Origin: Bombardia bombarda
Lineage: Eukaryota; Ascomycota; Sordariomycetes; Sordariales; Lasiosphaeriaceae
Length of the DNA: 64,000 bases
Assembly: GCA_030512295.1 (NCBI GenBank)
Contig: JAULSR010000006.1
Span: forward strand, 1,054,001 to 1,118,000
Reading direction: 5' to 3'
Below, in pieces: positions 1 through 10,211 of this stretch. Each line of letters begins with the position of its first letter. The first letter of the stretch is position 1. The position numbers and the translations under genes are program-made. The notes under the pieces are model-generated. The model had not been told where the DNA came from. It saw nothing but the letters and a program-made list of their open reading frames with translations, and searched no databases.

Positions 1-3000
1 ACCTGGAAACTGGCCGCCGTTGTACAAAATCGTTCCCAACAAGGGGTTGAGCGCTCTCGCGTAGTATCGAGATCAATGCTCATTCACAAAGCGGAGGAGG
101 CGTCCCTACTCAGAGATGATGCCAGGTACTAGGTGCTCGCCGCTCGGAAAGATCCCAATAGATCATCCAAGCCCTCGTATTGGAGTTGTGTCGTTAACAA
201 TGCCCACAATCTAAGATTGCCTCAGGGAGATGGTAGTACACGTTTAAGAAGATCCGCGAAATAACATTTGGTTGTTGGATGAATTTCGAGGTACCTTGGT
301 CACCCATCTTAGGTACATTTCCATGTACGCTTATTTAACACGTGGCTGTGCATGTTTTCGACTTGGTTTCTGTCGATGGGCACGAAGGAGCGGATGTACC
401 AGTAAATTGTCGCCCTCGGCGCAATGGAGCAAAAGGCCGATGCGATATGACCAGTGAACGTTGAATGCTAAAAGTACCCAAGTAGGTACGAAGGTAGATA
501 CGAGTGTTTACGTGTCTCGATCCGCGACGAGCGATCAGCGGGCTTTTGGAACAAACAGATGTAAGAAATCATGAATGGCGTGACAGAAAATGACGGCATT
601 TGTTTGCTTCGATTCGAAGCGGTGTCGAAAACCAGAGGTCATGCCATGCCCCTTTTTGTTGATAAGACTCGATCGAAGTGAGACATACATTTCTTGTCTT
701 GGCGCGGTGAGGTTGAAAAAGGAGAGTGGAGAGTGGTTCAGAGTGGTAGCGAGGAACAGGGGTGGTCATGCGAGTGCCGAGAATAGCGTGCGGCTTATGG
801 CGATCCGACATGTATCTCTAGGTCCTAGGTTAAATCTCGGGCCACCTCTGGAGCAGCCGCGCTAGGGCGCTCAGAGCGCTACCTACACTAGTGTAGGAAG
901 GGCTGAAATAAGTAACCTGGGAAGCGTATCAGGTCCAAGCTCCAGCCCTGCAATTTGCGCGCCAGCAAACAAGGCCAAGCCCCGCAAAGGGATGGGCATC
1001 TGGCATATGTCTATCCATTTCCCCGTCAACCCGCCAAAATGCCTCTATACTTGTTATAGGAGTTGCATTTTGATTCCCTTCTGACCATTGGGCGAAGAGG
1101 TCGGCGATGAGGGGCATAGACAGGTGAAGGGCATGAAAGAGCTGGCTGGCCGTTTGTTCGTTCGGGTTTCATCCATCCTTCCTATCTGACATGTCCCTCT
1201 TGGCCGGTCTTCGAAGAGGTCACTTGGAGAGGGGTCGGATGCGGGCGCGCGCGGGCGTAGGCGCGGATATGGTGCAAATACGAGCGAGGGTTGAGTGAGT
1301 TGATGGATGGTCAAGTCAAAGACGTGAGGGGGACGAAGTGGTGAATAACCACCTAGTAGTCTAACTATCTCGTAACCGAGATCGACTACACTATCGACTG
1401 AATGTCTTGTCGATGCAGGCGTTCCCCAACTGGAATTGGCTGGACTCGAGATACTTGGCTTGGCTTCGGGGTTTTGCCCATCCATGTACAAGCGCGCCTG
1501 TCGTTCGTTAGTTGTTTACCATCAAAATCCCTCTCGGTCCCGTCGTCGGTTTCCTCGGTCTCGTCCCCCTCATCTTCCTCGTCGTCCCAATGGTAAGTTG
1601 GTGGCTTGGAAAGGTTAGCGAATCACAACTTACTGCTATTATTAAAGTGTTGTTGCAAGTCGTGGTGTCCATCCGACCTGGGCTCAGCTTGGCGGCGGGC
1701 TGACCTCGGCACCCAACCCATCGAACATCAAAAGTGCACCACCACAATGGACTGAAGGATGGATGAGAGAGCGATGCGGGGATACGTGGACGAGTGCCAG
1801 TGCTCGCTGGATCAAACATCTCATGTGAGAAATCAATAACAAAGAGACATGTCTACTGCAGGGAGAGCCCGTAAAGACATGACGGCCCACCTCAGACCTG
1901 CATTGTTAGTTGGTGGGGGATGACGGAGTTGCCCTCACCTTGCAATTTCCCAAAAGCGCGGGCAATGCCGGTTAGCTGTCGGTCGGTAGCTGCTGCCTCG
2001 AGCATACCCAGTATGGCAATCGGTGTAGGAGAGTCGGTGTAGAAGGCAGTCGCAACCAGGTGTTTTTGCAGCGGGGCAGGAAGGAGCTAGGTAGGTGCCT
2101 TCCATCCATCATACTGTCTGCTTCCGGCCGCCTCTGCCTCTTTTTATCTGCACTGTCTTTCTGCACTCTCAATGCAGCCCAGGCGGAGCTGAGCAGGCAT
2201 CATGGCATGTCATGTCATGGAATACGAGAAACGAATCTATGCCTCGCAGCAGGCACCATCATCCGAGCAGCCGAGAAACCCGGCTTGTTTGCTGGCAGGG
2301 TTGTTTATGCGAATCCGAGTTAGAACTTGAAGTGACTTTACTGCCATGCATCTCAGGTACTGACCACTAACCAGTACTTGCAGATAACAAGGCATCGAAA
2401 GTTCCGCCCTGAGACCTGGAGGTTGCCAAAGTCAATATGGGGCCGAGATCATGGAGTTATTGAAGTCTCAGCCCCGTCTTCATTCCAGAAACCTCACGGT
2501 TGTACGATATGGACCTAGTAACCTGTTCCAGCGTCTCCGTGCTAACCGCACACCTTCACCTACGTGAACCAGGTACCGTCCTACCAAACTTACCCAAGTA
2601 CCCGCGTATAGATATTTCCGACATATTACGAAGCCATTTCCGTACTGCCGGTACCCGTTGGCATCTTTATTCCGAGTGTACCAAGTGTGGGCAGGCATGT
2701 TCTAGATAGCGCCACGTTCCCGGCCGTAATTGAAGCGGCACCAAGGAACAAACTGCTTATCCCGACCAACCGACAGCGCCGTGGCGTAGTGGCGTTGTGG
2801 TGCCGCTTCGCCGGTAGCCGATATTACTTACCCCTATTTTCTAGTTACCTACGTATCGTCCGAACATCTCTCATGTCCCTGGTCTTCCTTTTCAGTCCCG
2901 ATTCGGGAATCCAAGGTGAAGTGAGACGAATCTTCAAGTACGCATACTTCATCGCTTGCTAGTGTACGCATAGTACCACGGGCAGTATGCACCACCTTCG

Positions 3001-4459
3001 CCTATATGCCTCGCGCCGATGACCTTGTCATTAGTGTAGCTTGCAGATGCATATGTCGGAGTACTGCAGAGTCAGATCGACTTGCTACTGCTTGCCACAG
3101 CTGTGAGATCATGACTTGGATTAAAGCCGCGCCTTACAACGAGTTGCGTAGTAGATGATGATGGCATTTTGTTCACGTTTTCCTATCCTCTAGATAGGAT
3201 TAATAATGATATACGTCTTGAGGTTCAGCCTTTACTCACATGCTGAAAGGATTACATAAGTATAACATTGCAGGCGTCTGTGACAAAGGGCGCCAACTTG
3301 CTTGTGTTTGCAAGTCAGTGTATATAGGGTAGACCTCGCCAACCACCATCTCCTTACCAACTTTACATTCTTAAGTATCACATTAATTGAGTGCCTTATA
3401 CCTACGAGTACATTCACCTCTAAATCCTTAGTTGCAAGCAAAAGATCATTTTATGAGCAACCACACTTGGATGAAATACATGAGTTGTCATAAGTTTCGT
3501 GTATAGAGACTCTTACACACAGGACTATGATGGGTTTTAATGGCGGCTTATATTGATGTTACTATCTATGATAACTAATAGACTATCAGTATGTACTCCC
3601 AACACGTGCTAGTAGATCCGGGTGTTAAACTGATTGAGCCTTGATCTACTTTTTATTTCCCCCTTTTCGTATGATTCTCTAATCAGATATTCGGCACCTT
3701 GTATTGTATGATAAACTGTACAATACATAAGTAAATAGGTTGATAGCATTCCAGAATATTTTGCACAGTTGACCAATTTAAATTGATCAAGTGTAAATGT
3801 TCCTCACGGAGAGAAAATGAATTTATCAGTGATCCACGATCACGCGGGAGATAGCCGTGCTACATCACTTACATGGCTCCTCAAGAGCGAATGCAAATCC
3901 CAGACGATCGCAACAATAGCAACACCGCCGTACGATCCCACTAGAAGAGAGAAAATATGAGTTCTATGAGAATCGCTGTTCATGAAATACAACATCTACT
4001 TGCCTCCATCATCCATCCACGTGGATATTCATCAGAATCCCATAACGTTCGTCTATTACACTTCCCGCTATCAATGGCCCCCATCTCCTCAAAAGATGGC
4101 CATAATCAGCCTCAGCACATACAACTAGAAAGAGCCCAGCGGCAGGATCACATTTGTGTATGTAACTAGACATATATACCTTGTGTACCTAATTATGCGT
4201 AAACAGGCGGCCCAACCGAGCGAAAGAAGCCTGATGCACTATGATTTCTCTCCCCCCTTTATACCTACACACATATACATATGTATATACCACTCACTTC
4301 TTCAAGTTACTATATATGTATATCTATCCCATCCCATCCCATCCCAACTGAACCCATCACACCACATCACGCTTCACCCAAACATACCCATGAACAAAAA
4401 CGCCACACACACACCCACCCACACACCTCATAAGGTTGTCCACTTACTATCCAATCCAG
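1..4459. other. Gene-poor region, no gene supported
   Basis: No reading frame here has a recognisable domain, coding-like composition or a convincing set of splice sites. Roughly 3130-4000 is visibly AT-richer than the rest of the window. Around 4260-4430 lie short simple repeats (TATATAC, ATCCC and CACAC runs), just beyond the 3' end of the polymerase epsilon subunit gene. One hydrophobic exon-like stretch near 1512-1590 is discussed under findings but is not strong enough to call. Confidence 0.6.
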
Positions 4460-7092
4460 CTAAAAAGTGCAATCCCTCACCTTCCCCACCTTCCCAACCT
4501 CATACTCGATCCACCTCGCCGCCCCTTTCCTCCCCGCCACCAGCACGCTCCCGGGGTTCATGACATGACAGCCCTCGTACGTAACACAAAATGGCGGCGC
4601 TGTGGTGTCGACGAGCACGACCGCCGTCGGCAGCGGGTATAGATACAGCGCCGAGGTGTAGTCCCAGTGCACGGGGCGGGTGGCCTGCCGGAACGGCGCC
4701 AGGTAGCCCTGGTCGAGCAGCGTCTTGACCAGCTTCCGTGCCGCCAGCACGTCGTAGGGGACCGCGTCGGGGTCGGATCCCGCAGCTGGTGATTTGGACT
4801 GTTTGTGGCTATCCTCGTCGCCGTCGTCGTCGAGGTCCATCGTATTCTCATCATCCGCAGGGGGTATCGCCCCGGACATGGCCACATCATCACCACCTGA
4901 CTCTCTACCACTAGCACTACTACCGGCCTTGCCCTTTAACCTCACCGACGCCCTCCTCAACCTCGCCGAGATATCATCCCTAAACAGCACCAGCTCATGG
5001 CTCGGCCCAAAAAGCGACAGCCGGCTCGGATTGCTCGTCCAGATCGCCTCGCCGCCCTTCTTACCCCCTCCTCCTCCGCCCTCTGCACCAGCACCAGCAC
5101 CAGCACCAGACAGCCCCGCCTCGGCGTTCGCCGCGGCAAACACCCTCCTGATCCGCGAGGTAAACAAATCCGGCACCGGCTTCCTCGGCAGCGGGACGGC
5201 AGCGCCCCCCGAAAATGCAGACACCCACCCGTCATTATCCCCCGGCACAAACACAAACGTCGCCGTCGTCAGTAGTGTCGGGTACTCGGCCAGCGCCGAG
5301 GCCAAGGCGTCAAAATACTCCTTGTACTCAATACTACCACCACTACCCCCGCGCGCCATGACCGCGTGCGCGGTAAAGTTACCCGTAATAACAAACGCCA
5401 TGGGCGTCGCCCCCTCGGGGTCACCACTCGCATACAGACCCAATATCTTCTTGAGCGCCTGCAGACTGCGCGGCTGGTCGAGGTTCAGCTCGCCTAGTAT
5501 CACAACCCTCCCCCGCCCCCCTAACTGCTGCAGCTGCCCCCTATCCGCATCAGCCACGGCAATCGGCTGACGCAGCAGCCTATGCTCCAGCTTTCGCATG
5601 CGCGAGCCCACGGCCCGCTCACTCCCAACGCCCAGGAAGTCAATCCAGCCGAACCCACCCCCTATGGTGTGGTCCGCGCCGTTGCCGTCCGGGCCGCTGA
5701 CGCCCAGCGTCGCCCTGCGCTTCTCGCACGGCGGCTGCCCGACAAAGAAGCCCTGGAACCGGCCGCCGATGACGCCGCCGACGCCGCTGCTCCCGCTCAG
5801 CCCCTTGCCCGCGTGCTCCTCCTCCTCCTCGTAGACACCGTCGATGAGCACGATCATGCCGGGCGTGAACCAGGACGAGTCCTCGGGGATGGCGACGGCC
5901 TGGCTGAGGTCGAGCGTGATGGTGCCGGTGAGGTCGCTGATGGCCAGGCTGCCCGTGGGCAGGACGACCAGCATCCCGAGGAGCATGTGGCTGCTGCCGT
6001 GGCGGCCGAGGAGGTTGGCGATGGGCGTGATCTTGTGCGACTGCATGGCGGTTGCTGACGGTGCCGTTCGGCGAGAAGAGGCAGCTCTGGCGCCGGCGAC
6101 GGCTGAGGTCTGGAAGGACTCGTTGCGGAGGAGGCGCTGGTGGATTACGTTGAACCTGTTGCGGAATGCGTCTGTCTTGTGGGAGGCGGGCGGTAGTAGT
6201 GACGGTTTGGATGTCTCTCTACTCGCTTGTTAGTATTCAACATTTTTTAAAAAAAACATTGGGCGAGCAAGAGACCCTCTCACCTCTCAAAGTGTTTCTT
6301 CGCGACGTTGTAGGTAAAACGAGGCTGGTCAAAGGCATGTATAACCTTCAGCCACCTGCGGGCATCAGCCAGCGCGTCATCGTCATCATCGTGCTCGTCC
6401 GCAGTGGTCAATGCAGACATGCCAAAACTGGCCTGGCTATCGTCGCGGGTGAGCGTAGCCGTTGGCCTCAAACCCAGCCGTGTTTTTGCATGGTCAGAGT
6501 CTTGCGTGGGCTCCAGCAACAAGCTATTCTGCCGGCTCAGGCCCCGTGGCCCAGTGATGATCTTGCCGCCGCTCATGTTTCCCTCGAGGGCCTTGAGAAT
6601 ATCCTTCAGCTCAGAGCTGCTCCCATCAACAATCACGCCACCATTGCGGTTCTTCCATGAACGGGCGACCTCCTCTAGGACCTTTTCTGCGAGGCCTTCT
6701 TCCCTCCATCCCGAGCCGCAATGCCTGCCGATGAAGGTGGCGAGTTCTTGGAGGGCCGAGGACGTCAGGGTCAGGCTGTGTTTCTTGGTGAAGGTGCGGA
6801 ATGCGAGGGGGCGCAGGGTCGCTGGCGGGAGGATGATAGGGAGGATGGCGGCCTTCGCAGGCACTGGGGGATTGAAGGGCCGGAGGGGGTGGGCGGGCGT
6901 GGCAAAGGCGGGCGATGAGGATGGTATCGCGCTGGATGGGGCGAGGTTCTTGGGCGCAAAGAAGGGCACGGTGGGCGGCCTCGTCCTCTTGGGATTCCCA
7001 GCTCTGTCTTGTCTCTCTGGCCGTTCCGGTCTGTCGGGGCTCTGCTGTGGTGTTTTCTGCCCCTTCTTCCGCGGGCTCTGCACAATCATCAT
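4460..7092 (-). CDS. DPB2: DNA polymerase epsilon subunit B (Dpb2-like)
   Basis: This is the essential non-catalytic B subunit of the leading-strand replicase, which links polymerase epsilon to the CMG helicase in the nucleus. Exons are 7092-6284 and 6218-4460, giving 855 residues. The 65-bp intron has GTGAG..TAG ends, a TACTAAC branch site and phase 2, and splicing reads KKHFER then ETSKPSLLPP. The N-terminal exon is basic, proline-rich and acidic in places. The second exon holds the OB-fold region (about residues 300-400) and the degenerate calcineurin-like phosphoesterase fold typical of B subunits (ILGELNLDQPRSLQALKK, then NPGSVLVAGRKGAARWIEYE near the C-terminus). Length fits fungal homologues. 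Low-complexity inserts rich in Gly, Ala and Asp interrupt the domain. A second Met directly follows the first, so the start may be 7089. The family call is from motif recognition only. Confidence 0.9.
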
Positions 7093-7455
7093 TTTGCCTG
7101 AGATTGGTCGATTTTTGTTTTCGTGTATGTATTCCCACTCGATATATGTCGTATCTCGTTGACAGTTCAGTAGGTACCAAACACTAGGAAGCGCGTAAAT
7201 GGGAAGCGCTGGAAATCGCGTCTGGACGCGTTACTAGGTAGCTTGGGTGGAGGGGCACAAATGCGGGCGGCGGCCTGTGGGACAGGGATCGCAAGGGCCA
7301 CTTTATGGTGGAGCTGGGCATACATTGCCGGCGGCATCGTGGTCCCCTGGCTGCGACATGACGGCATTGCTAAATTGAAACGAGTGCTTCATCAGAAATG
7401 TCTTTGACTGTCTAAAGACATCTCCACCCACATACTATATATACATACACACAAG
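7093..7455. promoter_or_regulatory. Divergent intergenic region, Dpb2-like / mitochondrial-like gene
   Basis: This 363-bp spacer separates two divergent starts and presumably holds both promoters. It contains copies of the AGGTAC/TAGGTAG-type motif that recurs in spacers of this window. No specific factor site was recognised. Confidence 0.4.
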
Positions 7456-8362
7456 ATGATGTTGATGTCGCGCTTTCGCGCACTACCACAGCTGCGAAGT
7501 GCGGTCCGGGCCGTGTCCAGTCTGGCGTCCAACCCCAGCATCGTAAGCTATTCTCAGATTACATACTCACGAAGGTGACGGATGGCAATGAGTGAAACTA
7601 GGCAGACCTTTTAATCGTCCCATTGCTCCTGTAGAAAGTCTTCCCCGACCCCAGCAGACCCACCACCCACCACCTGCTCTCCTATCTCGACACCATCCCG
7701 CCCAGCCCAGCCCTCGCCATTGGCACCACAACAACAGTCCCACCATCGCCCAACTCGTTGCAAGTGAACCACAGGTTCCTCTCCATCCTCAACGAGGTCC
7801 TCAAAAAACACGCCGCCGACGACCCGGACCTGCAGAGCCAGGCCAAAGCCTTTGCATCCCCTGGAGGCTTCACCTTCATCCAGTCGCGGAACCGGAGGGG
7901 CAGTGGCACTGGTGCCGGAGGGGCCAGCGCAGAGGGCGGCGCTGGTGGTGCAGGCGTTGGCGGCTGGGTTCATCTGAGCGATGCCCGCAACCCTCCTGAC
8001 TTTGGTCGGATAGCGTGGTATGTTGTTTGATACTGACCACCGAATTTCATCTGCACATTGACAGGAGGGCAATATTCTAACTGAACTCTCTCTTCCTCTC
8101 TTGCAGGCCAGAGGACATCCTTGGAAGTATCGAGGTTGACGGTCAAGGGAATATCGTCGGCAACTTTCAGGCTAGCGGCACCTACCGTATTATAACAAAC
8201 GAGGGAATGTTAGTATCATAACCCACTTGTTGCTATCTTTTCTGCTTGATTTACCTGTGAAATCATCTGCTAACCACTACTAATATTGACAGCCTTGGAC
8301 TAAGCCCCTTCTTGAGAGACAAGCTCATAGCACGCCTTCGTGAGGAGGAAAGGAAAGCGTGA
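7456..8362 (+). CDS. Conserved-looking protein, probable mitochondrial, function unknown
   Basis: Four exons (7456-7542, 7635-8017, 8107-8208, 8293-8362) join to 213 residues. All introns are 84-92 bp with GT..AG ends, and the last two carry CTAAC branch sites. The N-terminus (MMLMSRFRALPQLRSAVRAV) is Arg-rich, Ser/Ala-rich and without acidic residues, like a mitochondrial presequence. The middle has a Gly/Ala-rich loop. The C-terminal third is well structured, with the spliced segments RIAWPEDILGSIEVDGQGN and GTYRIITNEGILGLSPFLRD followed by a Lys/Arg/Glu-rich helix. I do not recognise the family. The clean frame through four exons and the conserved-looking C-terminus argue for a real gene. 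A second ATG at 7459 is an alternative start. Confidence 0.75.
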
Positions 8363-9037
8363 GTTGGCAGAGGGCGCCATTGTACCAATTGTATGATATG
8401 TGTAGCATAAAATACCCATGTACTAAGTCGGCCGACTCAAGATGAAACGATTCTCATCTGTCTTGAATATTGATACGCCAGCAAATAAACTAGACGCAGG
8501 CAAAGCTTTAACAAATGGCCATCAATGTGCTAATCAGGTCTGAACATGATCAGGGATTCACCCAAATTAAAGCTGTGTGAGCATTTTCATGATGATCAAT
8601 AAAAGACAATACCTGTTTACTCAGATCATACACTATATTTGCTCATCACAAAAGCTCCCAGTCACACTCAGTTCATTCCATCTGTGAGATCAGAATATCA
8701 GGAGCCAATTGTACCATGTTGCCGCGTTCTCGCAAGAAGCAACCTAGCTAGGTACCAATCCATCCAGTTCCTCAACTAAAAAGCGCCACCAACCACCAGC
8801 TACCAATCGCCAATGTAAATAAGTGCATAGTCATTATTCGTAGTCATAACCGTGACCAAACCCCCAGCAAGTGACCTTTAAAAAGCAAAATATCGCATCC
8901 AGGCTGCCCCTAACAGTACAATAATGCAGCCAACATAATGATGCCATCGGGTATCCTGGCTAACCGCGGCGTGAAGCGAACCGGAGTGCTCGTCAGAAAC
9001 GACAAACAAAAGTCGTACACGGCTGTGAAAGAGAAGC
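8363..9037. other. Convergent intergenic region, no gene seen
   Basis: This holds the 3' flanks of two converging genes. It is moderately AT-rich, with no coding-like frame and no recognisable RNA gene. Confidence 0.5.
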
Positions 9038-9610
9038 TCAATCCTCCTCGTCCTCGTCGCTCGTTACGTCAATGTTGGCTCTCTCGGACGACTTCTTGTC
9101 CTTTTTTGCCCGACCTTTGGCCGGGGCTTCATCAATCTCTTCGCCCTTCGCAGCTTGGGCCGCAGTACCATCGATTCCAAGTTCCGCATTCAACTTTGGA
9201 ATGATCTGGAGAAGGTTCTTATACTGCTCGAGAGAAAGCGAGATTCCCTGCGCCGCGAGTAAGCAATGCGCAGCAACACAAAATTACACATTGAAGCCAT
9301 ACCTTCTTGCCTGGCCTAAGCTCGCCATCAGCCGTGGTGTAGTACTCGCGGATATTGACCAGCGTCTTGCCTTTGAACTCTGAAGTGCCGACGCGACGAT
9401 GGTTGCCAATCTACCAAAGGCTGTTAGCAAGAACAAGGGGTGCGGACACGTATGTGCGCGCGAGCGCGTGGGAAAACGAACATCCCAGTATGCGTTGCCG
9501 TCTGCATCAGCGCCCTTTGTCAAGCCAGCCTTGGCCTTGTCGCCCTTGGGCTTCTTGACGTACTGAGGCTCATCGTCGCTCTCCTCAAGTTGTCTTTTTC
9601 TAGGAGGCAT
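9038..9610 (-). CDS. SUB1: Transcriptional coactivator PC4/Sub1-like
   Basis: This is a small nuclear single-strand DNA-binding protein acting in RNA polymerase II initiation, re-initiation and repair. Three exons (9610-9482, 9410-9303, 9247-9038) give 148 residues. The N-terminal tail is charged and basic (MPPRKRQLEESDDEPQYVKK). The PC4 domain follows, about residues 33-105: YWDIGNHRRVGTSEFKGK, then TLVNIREYYTTADGELRPGK, then GISLSLEQYKNLLQIIPKL. The C-terminus is Lys-rich and then acidic (DVTSDEDEED). Intron 1 (71 bp) uses the less common donor GTTCGT. Intron 2 is 55 bp, GTATGG..CAG. The domain order and short length match fungal Sub1 orthologues. Confidence 0.92.
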
Positions 9611-10211
9611 GGCGACGGACGGTGACAGATAAGGTAAAGATATGCGTTCTAGTAAGTCTTTGTGTGAAGAGTTGTAAATTGAAATGAGCTGCTGAGAAAT
9701 TTGCAGTGTGCGAGATGAATTAGTGCTCAAAGCGCGACTTTACAGTGACGCGGCCACAGTGACGTCGGTTCGCACCTTCCCTCAGCTAAACGCGAACACA
9801 CGTGAGTGCTTGCGCAAGCAAGAACAATTCACTACCTATGGGCTAGGGTTAGGGCCGGTCGATGGATCCGCCGTTTTTACCACTGCCAAGTGCCAAGACG
9901 CAAGACAGGGGCTGACCGGGGTTTTGGATTTTAAGTTCGTCGAGACGGCTTCGTGGTCAGCTTATTCCCCGGAAAGTCTGAAGATAGCTGTTGGTAGATC
10001 CGGGGCTGCCGTCGAAACACTTTTTGCACTATTGACTCCTTTGATCCATTCATCCAGCTTGCCAACTGAAGCCAGCATAACAAAGACCAACTCGGATTTC
10101 CACACAAACACGCGACCTCAACACCTTGAGCGATGGGACCGCTGTCGATTTAACTGTCTGCACGGCGACTATTTTACCCACGATGCTCCTAACCTGGGCG
10201 CAACCGACAAC
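9611..10211. promoter_or_regulatory. Divergent promoter region, Sub1-like / sorting nexin
   Basis: This 601-bp spacer lies between two divergent starts. At about 9842-9855 it contains a telomere-repeat-like CTAGGGTTAGGG element. The frame of the downstream sorting nexin is open across most of the spacer but contains no ATG before 10212 (see findings). Confidence 0.45.

Noticed and set aside
2060..2323. Possible secreted peptide with hydrophobic N-terminal stretch
   Set aside because: The hydrophobic segment starts well inside the frame; there is no conserved sequence, and alternative frames are equally open.
4794..5570. 258-codon antisense frame in the polymerase epsilon subunit gene
   Set aside because: Ser/Pro/Ala-rich shadow of exon 2; no independent evidence.
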